Source: Gemmobacter aquarius (GTDB taxonomy: Bacteria > Pseudomonadota > Alphaproteobacteria > Rhodobacterales > Rhodobacteraceae). From it: a DNA stretch of 64,000 nt. Below the pieces are notes generated by a model, which was given only the letters and a program-made list of their open reading frames with translations, was not told the DNA's origin and ran no database searches. The translations under genes were made by a program, and so were the position numbers. The stretch lies in NCBI RefSeq assembly GCF_003060865.1, contig NZ_CP028918.1, positions 3,212,001-3,276,000 of the forward strand. Reading direction: 5' to 3'. Positions 20,988-28,620 of the stretch are shown in pieces (the stretch's first letter is position 1; each line of letters starts with the position of its first letter).

Positions 20988-21746
20988 ATGACCGACGCGC
21001 CAATTCACGGCACGGCACGCCTCGAAGCGGTCGACAGCCTGCGCGGCATCGCCGCAACCGGCGTGGTCATCGTCCATTCCCTCGCCATGTTCGACCTCGG
21101 CCCGACCGGCGTTACAGGTATCGGATACCTCGTGCTCGGCGTGCCGCTCTTCTTCGTCATCAGCGCCTTTTCCATGTCCCTCGCCTATGACGGTGGCATC
21201 GCGACCGCCGCCGCATGGAAACGATACGCCCTTCGGCGCTTCTTCCGCATCGCTCCCCTGTTCTACGTGATGCTCGCCGTCTGGCTGGTCTATTACCACC
21301 ACCTCGGCAGCCCCTTCGGCGGGATCGGCATGCTGGCCACCAACCTCACCTTCATCTTCGGCTTCACCCAAGACGGCATCGTCCCCGCCGGTTGGTCCAT
21401 CGGGGTCGAGCAGACCTATTCCCTGCCCGTCCCTCTTTCGCTTGTCACAGGCTGGAGCCTCGCGTTCTTCCTGATCGTCCTGTCGCAATCCCTCGGCGCG
21501 ACCGTCCTCCTCGACAATCGCGTGACCCGCTTTCTCGGCAAGATCAGCTACAGCCTCTACCTGTCACACCCCTTTGTCATCTATGCGACAGGCATCCCGC
21601 TGCTCGTCAAAGGCTGGTTGGGCGCGCCCACCCTTGCCCTCGCCGTTCCCTTGGTCACGCTGGCTTTGGCCGTTCCGGTGGCCTTGGCGCTCTATCACCT
21701 GATCGAACGCCCCTTCATGTCGCTCGGCCGCCGCCTGACCCCCTGA
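20988..21746 (+). CDS. acyltransferase-3 family membrane protein, internally shortened
   Basis: The product is an OafA/NodX-like acyltransferase (acyltransferase_3), an inner-membrane protein that O-acylates surface sugars. The N-terminus has EAVDSLRGIAATGVVIVHS and the RRFFRIAPLFY motif; the C-terminus has RFLGKISYSLYLSHPFVIY and a final IERPF. The family normally has 330-400 residues and ten helices, but this one has 252. After PAGWSIGVEQTYSL, where a line of helices normally follows, the sequence jumps to a late helix (SLAFFLIVLSQSLGATVLL). About 100 residues appear to be missing in frame, so activity is doubtful. It starts with ATG at 20988. Confidence 0.8.
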   Translation: MTDAPIHGTARLEAVDSLRGIAATGVVIVHSLAMFDLGPTGVTGIGYLVLGVPLFFVISAFSMSLAYDGGIATAAAWKRYALRRFFRIAPLFYVMLAVWLVYYHHLGSPFGGIGMLATNLTFIFGFTQDGIVPAGWSIGVEQTYSLPVPLSLVTGWSLAFFLIVLSQSLGATVLLDNRVTRFLGKISYSLYLSHPFVIYATGIPLLVKGWLGAPTLALAVPLVTLALAVPVALALYHLIERPFMSLGRRLTP

Positions 21747-21806
21747 CAGCCGGAACCTCGCCCAACCGGCCCGCGTTGCGCCTCGACCCTGACGAAAGGC
21801 ACCCCC

Positions 21807-21884
21807 ATGCGCGGCATCCTCGCCTGGCTGATCGGCATTCCGATCCCGATCATCATCATCCTCTATTTCCTTGACGTGTTTTAA
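21807..21884 (+). CDS. 25-residue membrane microprotein
   Basis: A 26-codon frame encodes MRGILAWLIGIP, an Ile-rich single helix (IPIIIILYFLDVF), and a TAA stop. GAAAGG lies about 7 nt before the ATG. Almost the whole chain is hydrophobic, so it should insert in the inner membrane. It lies 60 bp after the acyltransferase and could share its transcript. I do not know a function. The arrangement of ribosome-binding site, start and stop, and the membrane-like composition, support a real gene; conservation would decide it. Confidence 0.6.
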   Translation: MRGILAWLIGIPIPIIIILYFLDVF

Positions 21885-22186
21885 CCCTTTTGCCCGTTTC
21901 GTCTGCGCCGACTGTGCATAGGCTGCGCATCGCCGATCTGCCGCTTTTTCGGGCAACCGCGCCCCCGCCGCCAAAGGCATGTTCCCCGCCTCGCCCGCAC
22001 CCCGCAGCGCATAACTTTCGATGCAAAAAATCTTGATTTTTGGTTTTTCCGTGCTCATATCGCCTCTGCGACGTTAACTACACTCGACTTCTGTCTACCG
22101 GTTCTACCGGCGCCAGCATCGAAAAGCTGACGGGGCCAGGTCGCCGCACAGTGCGGGCGGCAAGACATGCGACAGAGGAGTTCACG
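21885..22186 (+). other. gap and cspA leader
   Basis: This 302-bp stretch holds no gene I can support. The right part, from about 22068, is probably the 5' untranslated leader of cspA (about 120 nt), containing a small GGTTCTACCGG repeat-like segment. The left part shows nothing clear. Confidence 0.5.
22033..22061 (+). promoter_or_regulatory. candidate cspA promoter
   Basis: TTGATT (22033-22038) and CATATC (22056-22061) are spaced by 17 bp in an AT-rich pocket. A start near 22068 would give a leader of about 120 nt, the long leader typical of cold-shock genes. Confidence 0.4.
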
Positions 22187-22393
22187 ATGGCCAAGGGCAC
22201 CGTGAAATGGTTCAATGAAACCAAAGGCTACGGCTTCATCGCCCCCGAAGGTGGCAAGAAGGACGTGTTCGTTCACATCACCGCTCTGGAACGTGCGGGC
22301 CTGCGTGGCCTGAAAGACGGCCAGGCCGTAACCTTCGATATCGAAGCAGGCCGTGACGGCCGCGAATCGGCGACGAACCTCTCGCTCGCCTGA
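22187..22393 (+). CDS. cspA: cold-shock protein CspA family
   Basis: The 68-residue single-stranded nucleic-acid-binding protein has RNP1 KGYGFIAP and RNP2 VFVHITAL motifs in one cold-shock domain. It acts as an RNA chaperone, usually with many paralogues per genome. AGGAG lies 7 nt before the ATG at 22187. The frame is open further upstream, but the domain starts at [12 protein letters not shown] weak GC-rich hairpin follows. Confidence 0.96.
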   Translation: MAKGTVKWFNETKGYGFIAPEGGKKDVFVHITALERAGLRGLKDGQAVTFDIEAGRDGRESATNLSLA

Positions 22394-22417
22394 TCTCGTA
22401 AAGCCACAGTTCGCATG

Positions 22418-22441
22418 GGGCGCGGCCTGGCGGTCGCGCCC
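22418..22441 (+). terminator. GC hairpin after cspA
   Basis: GGGCGCG and CGCGCCC form a 7-bp stem with a 10-nt loop, 25 nt past the cspA stop. There is no T-tract, so it may instead be an mRNA-stabilising hairpin. Confidence 0.4.
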
Positions 22442-22512
22442 TATGTCATTCCCGACACCGCTTCGTCGCCAACCCGCTTGCCCCGCAGGGTCGGTCGGCC
22501 CAGACTGACCCC

Positions 22513-23445
22513 ATGAAACCCGATTACGACACCCTGATCGACCCCGCAACATGGGCCTTCATCCGCGCGACGGATGCAGCCTATCCCCCTGATACGGCTA
22601 CACTTTCCATCGCAGACCAGCGCGCCATCTACGACCGGATGTGCCGTGCTTTCCACCGTGGCTACCCCCCCGGCGTCACCGCCAACGACCGCCCCTTTGG
22701 CGGCGTGCCCTGCCGCCACTATCCCGGCAGCGACGCCACGGTCATTTACTTCCACGGCGGCGGATTTGTTGTAGGCGGGTTACACAGCCACGACGACATC
22801 TGCGCCGAAATCCGTGCAACATGCGGATTTCACGTGGTTTCCGTCGATTACCGGCTCTGCCCCGAACACCCGCATCCCGCCGCCTTTCATGACGCTTTGG
22901 CAGCAACCCGCGCCATTTCCGCCACACTCAGCCACCCTATCCTCCTCGTGGGCGACAGCGCAGGCGGAAACCTCGCCGCCGCCACCGCACATGCAACCCG
23001 TGGCGAAGCCCTTGGAGTCGCGGGACAAATCCTCATCTACCCCGGCCTCGGCGGCAACAAAGACACCGGCAGCTACCTTACCCACGCGACAGCCCCCATG
23101 CTGACCCGCGACGATGTGCTGTTCTACGCCAGCATCCGCCACGCAGGCACCGAACCCGCCCCCGACCCCAGCTTCGTCCCGCTTTGCGACCATGATTTCA
23201 ACGGCTTGCCCCCCACCCTCGCCATCGCTGCCGAATGCGACCCGCTCGCCGACGACGCCAGCACCTACGCCGCCCGCATCATCGCCGCAGGCGGCAAAGC
23301 CCATGCCGTTACCGAACCCGGCCTCGTCCACGGCTACCTCCGCGCCCGCCACAGCGTCCCCCGCGCCAAGGCCAGCTTCGCCCGCATCACAGCCGCCATC
23401 ACCGCCTTCGCAGCAGGGGAATGGCCTTACGGAGACCGCTCATGA
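22513..23445 (+). CDS. alpha/beta hydrolase, hormone-sensitive-lipase type
   Basis: The 310-residue esterase belongs to the HSL (family IV) branch. It has the oxyanion motif YFHGGGFVVGG near residue 80, the nucleophile in LVGDSAGGNLA near 148, Asp in the AAECDPLADDA segment near 240 and His in PGLVHGYL near 275, which complete a Ser-Asp-His triad. Substrates of this group are small acyl esters, and the natural one is unknown. It overlaps the next gene by 4 bp (TCATGA), so the two form an operon. It starts with ATG 22513; the leader is only about 70 bp past the cspA hairpin. Confidence 0.92.
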   Translation: MKPDYDTLIDPATWAFIRATDAAYPPDTATLSIADQRAIYDRMCRAFHRGYPPGVTANDRPFGGVPCRHYPGSDATVIYFHGGGFVVGGLHSHDDICAEIRATCGFHVVSVDYRLCPEHPHPAAFHDALAATRAISATLSHPILLVGDSAGGNLAAATAHATRGEALGVAGQILIYPGLGGNKDTGSYLTHATAPMLTRDDVLFYASIRHAGTEPAPDPSFVPLCDHDFNGLPPTLAIAAECDPLADDASTYAARIIAAGGKAHAVTEPGLVHGYLRARHSVPRAKASFARITAAITAFAAGEWPYGDRS

Positions 23446-24191
23446 ACGCCCCCATTCCGAACCTAACCCATTGGAAAGAAAGATGCGAAATGGCCGCCGC
23501 CTTCCGGTGGACCGCGCATCTCGGCATGAACGAGGCGGTCGCCAACCACTTCTCGCTCGCCACCAACCCGCAAGGCACCCGCTTCCTGATCAACCCCAAC
23601 GGCCGCCATTTCGCCCGCATCACGGCGTCCTCGCTTATCGAGATCGACGCCAACGACCCCGAAACGATGAACCGCCCCGACGCCCCCGATCCCACCGCAT
23701 GGGGACTGCACGGACAGGTCCACCGCGCCCTGCCGCACGCCCGTTGCCTGATGCACGTCCATTCGATCCACGCCACGGTTCTTGCCAGCCTCGCCGACAG
23801 TCGCCTTCCGGCCATCGACCAGAACTCTGCCATGTTCCACAACCGCCAGATTGTCGATGACCACTACGGCGGCATGGCCTTCGAGGCCGAAGCCGCCCGC
23901 TGCGCCCAGTTGCTGGCGGACCCCAAGATCACCACCATGATCATGGGCAGTCACGGCGTGCTCATCGTCGGCCAGACTCCGGCGGAAACCTTCAACCGCC
24001 TCTATTATTTCGAACGCGCCGCCGAGACCTATATCCGCGCCCTGCAAACCGGCAGGCCGCTGCGCTATCTGTCTGAAGAAATTGCCGAAAAGACCGCACA
24101 GGAATGGGATTCCTATGCCGGTGCCGCCGATTTCCACATGGCCGAAATCCGCGCCCTGCTCGATGAACAAGGCGCAAACTACGCGACCTGA
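23442..24191 (+). CDS. class II aldolase/adducin family protein
   Basis: The 249-residue protein matches the class II aldolase/adducin fold, whose members include fuculose-phosphate aldolases, epimerases and methylthioribulose dehydratase. Metal-binding histidines are visible in LMHVHSIHAT near residue 105 and in IMGSHGVLIVG near 170. The N-terminus MAAAFRWTAHLGMNEAVANHFSLA is typical of the larger, aldolase-II-like subgroup of unknown substrate. It is translationally coupled to the preceding esterase, which suggests joint action on a small ester or ketone compound, but no pathway can be named. Confidence 0.88.
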   Translation: MNAPIPNLTHWKERCEMAAAFRWTAHLGMNEAVANHFSLATNPQGTRFLINPNGRHFARITASSLIEIDANDPETMNRPDAPDPTAWGLHGQVHRALPHARCLMHVHSIHATVLASLADSRLPAIDQNSAMFHNRQIVDDHYGGMAFEAEAARCAQLLADPKITTMIMGSHGVLIVGQTPAETFNRLYYFERAAETYIRALQTGRPLRYLSEEIAEKTAQEWDSYAGAADFHMAEIRALLDEQGANYAT

Positions 24192-24198
24192 CCCCCCG

Positions 24199-24220
24199 TT
24201 CATCCTTGCGGCAAATACTC
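24199..24220. repeat. dispersed intergenic repeat, family A copy
   Basis: TTCATCCTTGCGG then CAAATACTC lies between the convergent aldolase and phosphatase-superfamily genes. An oppositely oriented copy lies at 25178 on the other side of the latter gene. Confidence 0.6.
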
Positions 24221-24287
24221 TGGGTCGTTCATCGGTTTCGCCATCGGTTCAAGAAACCGATGGACGGGGGGCAAAGCCCCGGCGCTT

Positions 24288-25139
24288 TCAGCCCATGAAC
24301 GGCTTGGCCTTCATCGTCGCCGGCACCGCCACCCCCATCCGCGTCAGGATCGAAGGGGCCAGCGCCAACTGGTCCAGAACCACGTCAGCACCGGGCATTT
24401 CGGCGTCACCAAAGTAATAGAACGCAAAATCCTGCTGCAATTCGCCGGTCCCGCCGTGGTGCCCGCGCTCGTCCTGCCCGTGGTCGGCGGTCACGATCAC
24501 CTCGTAACCCTTGTCGCGCCAGCGCTGGACAAAGGGCGCCAGCATCGCATCCATCACGTAGCAGGCGTTATCCATCTCCTCGCAATCATGGTAAAAGCGG
24601 TGCCCCATGCTGTCGAGCGTGCAGGTGTGCAGCATCCCGTAATCGATGCCCTTCACCTCGCACAAGCGGGTCAGCGTGGCGAACAGGTCCACGTCGCTGG
24701 GCGTCATCTGGTTGATGTTGCCGTAGCCGGTCATGGTGTGGAACCGCCCGTGGTGGATCGGCCCCGCATCTTCATCATATTCGATATCGCGCACCAGATC
24801 GAAGGGCGCGCGCTGGAAGAATTCCGACCAGAAGGAATGGGCCACAGCCCCCGTCCGCTTGCCCGCCCCCGCCAGCGCCGAAAACACATCGGGCAGGTCC
24901 AGCTTCCGCACCGCCTCGTTGCCCCAGACATGGTGCACCTGCGGCGGCACACCGGTATGGATCGACGCGTAGCAGGACGCCGAGGTCGAGGGCAGCACCG
25001 CCCGCATCCGCCAGACCCGCGCATCGCCCGCCTTTACCCAGCCTTCCAGATTGCCGAACAACCGCCGCCAGTTGCGATAGGGCACGCCGTCGATGATGAT
25101 CAGAAGCAGTTTTTGCACAGGGTCGTTCCTTTCCGTCAC
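24288..25139 (-). CDS. alkaline-phosphatase superfamily phosphodiesterase/pyrophosphatase
   Basis: The 283-residue protein belongs to the type I phosphodiesterase/nucleotide pyrophosphatase clan. It has the first metal Asp in LLLIIIDGVPY, the nucleophile region AVLPSTSASCYASIHTG near residue 50, and the second metal cluster TADHGQDERGHHGG near 220. It has no signal peptide, so it should be cytoplasmic. It sits 70 bp downstream of the ABC transporter genes on the same strand, so it may act on an imported phosphodiester or phosphonate, but that is inference. The start at 25139 has an upstream GGAA only. Confidence 0.85.
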   Translation of the reverse strand: MTERNDPVQKLLLIIIDGVPYRNWRRLFGNLEGWVKAGDARVWRMRAVLPSTSASCYASIHTGVPPQVHHVWGNEAVRKLDLPDVFSALAGAGKRTGAVAHSFWSEFFQRAPFDLVRDIEYDEDAGPIHHGRFHTMTGYGNINQMTPSDVDLFATLTRLCEVKGIDYGMLHTCTLDSMGHRFYHDCEEMDNACYVMDAMLAPFVQRWRDKGYEVIVTADHGQDERGHHGGTGELQQDFAFYYFGDAEMPGADVVLDQLALAPSILTRMGVAVPATMKAKPFMG

Positions 25140-25177
25140 CAGCCCGACTTGCCCCGCCTTCGGGATGCCTGCGGCGC

Positions 25178-25200
25178 AAGTATTTATTGCAAGGATGAAC
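25178..25200. repeat. dispersed intergenic repeat, family A copy
   Basis: AAGTATTTATTG then CAAGGATGAAC is the inverted counterpart of the copy at 24199. The two bracket the phosphatase-superfamily gene. Confidence 0.6.
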
Positions 25201-25208
25201 GGGGGGCG

Positions 25209-26840
25209 TCAGTTCCCCGAGCTTGCCATCTTGCGATGCGCCAGCACGTCTTCCAGCCAACCCAGCTCCATTTCCGGCACCGACGACAGCAAAAGATCGG
25301 TGTAATCGTCAAAGGGCGGCGTCAGCACATCAGTCTTTGACCCGTAGCGCACCACTTCGCCGCGATACATCACGGCGATCCGGTCGGCGATGGCTTTGAC
25401 GGTGGCAAGGTCATGGGTGATGAACAGATAGGCCACATGTTCCTGCGCTTGCAGCGCAAGCAACAGCTTCAGGATACCGTCCGCCACCAGCGGGTCCAGC
25501 GCGGATGTCACCTCGTCGCAGATAATCAGCTTGGGCTTCGCCGCCAAGGCGCGGGCGATGCAGACCCGCTGCTTTTGTCCGCCGGAAAGCTCGGCCGGAT
25601 AGCGGTCGATATATCCCTTGCCCATCTCGATCTGGTCGAGCAATTCCTGCACGCGCTTGCGCTTGGCCTCGCCCCGCAGCCCGAAATAGAACTCCAGCGG
25701 TCGCCCGATGATCGTGCCCACGGTTTGGCGCGGGTTCATCGCCACGTCGGCCATCTGGTAGATCATCTGCAACTCGCGCAGGTCATCCTTGCTGCGTCTG
25801 GCAAGCTCTGCCGACAACTCGCGCCCGCCAAAGACGATCCGCCCCCGTCCCGCAGGCAACAGCCCTGTAATCGCCCGCGCCAGCGTCGATTTGCCCGACC
25901 CGCTTTCGCCCACCACGGCCAAAGTCTGGCCCGCAGGCAGATCGATCGTCACGTTCTTCAGAACGTCGAAATTCGTGCCCCGATACCGCGCCGTCACCCC
26001 CTGCACCGACAGCACCGAGGGCGCGGGCGATTTCTCGACATGGTCGATGCTGCGGACCGAAACCAGCGCCTGCGTGTAGGCTTCCTGCGGCTTGGTGATG
26101 ATTTGCGCCACCGGGCCGTATTCCACCTTTTTGCCGTGCCGCAGCACAAGGATATCGTCAGCCACCTGCGCCACCACGGCAAGATCATGCGTGATGTAAA
26201 GCGCCGCCACCCCCGTATCGCGGATCGCATCCTTGATCGCGGCCAGCACGTCGATCTGTGTGGTCACATCCAGCGCGGTCGTCGGTTCGTCGAATATCAC
26301 CAGATCGGGCTTGGGGCACAGCGCCATCGCCGTCATCGCCCGCTGCAACTGCCCGCCAGACACCTGATGCGGATACCGGCTGCCGAATGTCTCGGGGTCG
26401 GGCAGGCCCAACGTGCGGAACAGGCCCACCGCGCGCTTTTCAGCCTCGGCCCGTCCCATCAACCCGTGGATCAGGCTGGTCTCGATCACCTGATCCATCA
26501 GGCGTTGCGCGGGGTTGAAGGCGGCGGCGGCAGATTGCGCCACATAAGTCACCTGCCGCCCGCGCAAGGCCCGCAGATCACCCGCTCCCATCGCCCGCAG
26601 GTCGACCCCGCCCAGCCAGATTTCCCCGCCCGTCAACCGCACCCCGCCACGGCCGTAAGCCATGGCCGACAGGCCGATCGTCGATTTCCCCGCGCCCGAT
26701 TCACCGATCAGCCCCAGCACCTTGCCCTTGGCCACCGAAACAGACACGTCATCGACCAGCACCACATCGCGCGGCGGCTCGTTGGGGGGATAGGATGTCG
26801 CCTCGATCCGCAGGTTGTTGATCGTCAGCAAGTCACGCAC
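25209..26840 (-). CDS. dipeptide/oligopeptide ABC transporter, fused double ATPase
   Basis: The 543-residue protein has two complete ABC ATPase domains in one chain, equivalent to DppD and DppF. Domain 1 has GESGAGKST near 50 and VSGGQLQRA near 168; domain 2 has GESGSGKST near 310 and LSGGQKQRV near 425. It drives import through the two adjacent permeases. The start is a GTG at 26838-26840 preceded by AAAGGGGG, and it overlaps the upstream permease gene by 8 bp. It is the last gene of the tightly packed transporter set, in the order binding protein, permease, permease, ATPase. Confidence 0.95.
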   Translation of the reverse strand: MRDLLTINNLRIEATSYPPNEPPRDVVLVDDVSVSVAKGKVLGLIGESGAGKSTIGLSAMAYGRGGVRLTGGEIWLGGVDLRAMGAGDLRALRGRQVTYVAQSAAAAFNPAQRLMDQVIETSLIHGLMGRAEAEKRAVGLFRTLGLPDPETFGSRYPHQVSGGQLQRAMTAMALCPKPDLVIFDEPTTALDVTTQIDVLAAIKDAIRDTGVAALYITHDLAVVAQVADDILVLRHGKKVEYGPVAQIITKPQEAYTQALVSVRSIDHVEKSPAPSVLSVQGVTARYRGTNFDVLKNVTIDLPAGQTLAVVGESGSGKSTLARAITGLLPAGRGRIVFGGRELSAELARRSKDDLRELQMIYQMADVAMNPRQTVGTIIGRPLEFYFGLRGEAKRKRVQELLDQIEMGKGYIDRYPAELSGGQKQRVCIARALAAKPKLIICDEVTSALDPLVADGILKLLLALQAQEHVAYLFITHDLATVKAIADRIAVMYRGEVVRYGSKTDVLTPPFDDYTDLLLSSVPEMELGWLEDVLAHRKMASSGN

Positions 26841-27651
26841 CGCGACCCCCTTTCAGCGAAGTGGTCCGCGACAAGATCCAGTCGGCCACAAGGTTCACCG
26901 AAATCGCCAACAGCGCGATGGCCAGCGCCGGCATCATCGCCGCCGCCTTGCCGTAAACCAGCCCGTCCTTGTTTTCCTTGACCATCCCGCCCCAGTCGGC
27001 CAGCGGCGGCTGGATGCCAAGGCCAAGGAAGGACAGGGTGGATATGAACAGCACCGCAAAGATGAAGCGCAGCCCGAATTCGGCGACCAGGGGCGACAGC
27101 GCGTTGGGCAATATCTCGCGGAAGATCACCCACAACTGCCCCTCGCCCCGCAAGCGCGCGGCTTCCACGTAATCCATCACGGCGATGTCCATCGCAACCG
27201 CGCGGCTTAAGCGGAACACCCGCGTCGCATCAAGCAATCCCATTACCAGAATAAGCACCGTCAGGCTGATCGGCAGCACCGACAGCACCACCAGCGCCAC
27301 GATCAAGGACGGGATCGCCATCATCAGATCGACGACACGGCTTAGCCCTTGGTCGACCCAGCCCCCACGCACCGCCGCCAGAAAGCCCAGAAACGACCCA
27401 AGGCCGAACGACAGCAGCGATGACGCGAGCGCCACGAAAATCGTGATCTGCCCGCCATAGATCATCCGGCTCAGGATATCGCGGCCTATGGTGTCGGTGC
27501 CCAGCCAGAACTGGTCCGAAGGCGGCTCCCACACGCCGCCCAGCACTGCATCCAGCGGATAGGGAGCGATGAAATCGGCAAAGATCGCGGTGAACAGAAA
27601 CAGGCCAGTCAGGAACAACCCGATCATGGCCGAAACCGGAATACGCCTCAT
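26833..27651 (-). CDS. dipeptide/oligopeptide ABC transporter permease (DppC type)
   Basis: The 272-residue inner-membrane protein has the N-terminal helix typical of DppC/OppC (IGLFLTGLFLFTAIFADFIAPYPLD), the WLGTDTIGRDILSRMIYG-type segment, and the coupling motif EAARLRGEGQLWVIFREILPNA. Its ATG overlaps the stop of the DppB-type gene (ATGA), and its 3' end overlaps the ATPase gene, so the three are translationally coupled. Confidence 0.95.
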   Translation of the reverse strand: MRRIPVSAMIGLFLTGLFLFTAIFADFIAPYPLDAVLGGVWEPPSDQFWLGTDTIGRDILSRMIYGGQITIFVALASSLLSFGLGSFLGFLAAVRGGWVDQGLSRVVDLMMAIPSLIVALVVLSVLPISLTVLILVMGLLDATRVFRLSRAVAMDIAVMDYVEAARLRGEGQLWVIFREILPNALSPLVAEFGLRFIFAVLFISTLSFLGLGIQPPLADWGGMVKENKDGLVYGKAAAMMPALAIALLAISVNLVADWILSRTTSLKGGRGA

Positions 27652-28604
27652 TTCGGATGCCTCAGTCTCGGGTTGGCGACGATCGAGATCACATCGGCCA
27701 GAATGTTCAGCGAAATATAGACCGCCGCAAAGATCAGCCCCACCGCCTGCACCACCGGCAGATCGCGCTTGGCGACATGGTCGACCAGATACTGCCCCAG
27801 CGCGTTATAGCTGAACACCACCTCGACCACGACGACCCCGACCACCAGATAGGCAAGGTTCAAAACCACGACCGAAATGATCGGCGCAATCGCATTGGGC
27901 AGGGCGTGCTTCCAGATCACCCGCATCGGCGACAGACCTTTAAGCTCGGCCGTCTCGATATAGGCCGACTGCATCACGTTCAAAATCGCGGCCCGCGTCA
28001 TCCGCATCATATGCGCCAGCACGACCAGAACCAGCACGATCACGGGCAGCGCCACTGCTTGCAGCTTCGCCCAGAAACTCATGCCGGGAAACACCATCGC
28101 GACCGGCTGAAAGATCGGAATAACCTGCGTCAGCAGATAGATGACGAAATAGGCCGCCACGAATTCGGGCAGGCTGATGGTGGACAGCGTGATCCCCGAA
28201 ATCACCTTGTCCGGCCAGCGCCCGTTGTAGCGCGCCGCGACAAGCCCGAGGATGACTGCCAAGGGAACCGAGATCGCCGCCGCGCAAGCCGCAAGGAACA
28301 GCGTATTGCCCAACCGCTGCGCGATGGCCTGCCCGATATCCTGCCCGTTGGTCAGCGCCTTGCCGAAATCGCCGGTCAGCACGCCGCCGAGCCAGTTGAA
28401 ATAGCGCACATAGCCGGGCTGGTTCAGCCCTAGCGATTCACGCAGGTTGGCCAAAGCCTCGGGCGTGGCCGACTGGCCAAGGATCGCTTGCGCCACGTCA
28501 CCGGGCAAGGCTTCGGTTCCGGCATAGATCAGCACCGAAACCGCCAGCAGCAAAAGCAGGCCCAGCGCAATGCGCTGGACCACTAGTCTCAAAATCGGAT
28601 GCAC
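27648..28604 (-). CDS. dipeptide/oligopeptide ABC transporter permease (DppB type)
   Basis: The 318-residue permease begins HPILRLVVQRIALGLLLLLAVSVLIY and carries the DppB/OppB elements (ALGLNQPGYVRYFNWLGGVL-like segment near 55 and the coupling motif ETAELKGLSPMRVIWKHALPNA near 220). It pairs with the DppC-type permease to form the membrane channel. It lies 16 bp downstream of the binding-protein gene. Confidence 0.95.
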   Translation of the reverse strand: MHPILRLVVQRIALGLLLLLAVSVLIYAGTEALPGDVAQAILGQSATPEALANLRESLGLNQPGYVRYFNWLGGVLTGDFGKALTNGQDIGQAIAQRLGNTLFLAACAAAISVPLAVILGLVAARYNGRWPDKVISGITLSTISLPEFVAAYFVIYLLTQVIPIFQPVAMVFPGMSFWAKLQAVALPVIVLVLVVLAHMMRMTRAAILNVMQSAYIETAELKGLSPMRVIWKHALPNAIAPIISVVVLNLAYLVVGVVVVEVVFSYNALGQYLVDHVAKRDLPVVQAVGLIFAAVYISLNILADVISIVANPRLRHPK

Positions 28605-28620
28605 TTTGCGATGCGCCCGA

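Noticed and set aside
21564..22058. Minus-strand frame opposite the microprotein and acyltransferase end
   Set aside because: It starts at [11 protein letters not shown] but soon becomes low-complexity Asp/Arg/Gln sequence antisense to the acyltransferase gene, with no recognisable domain.
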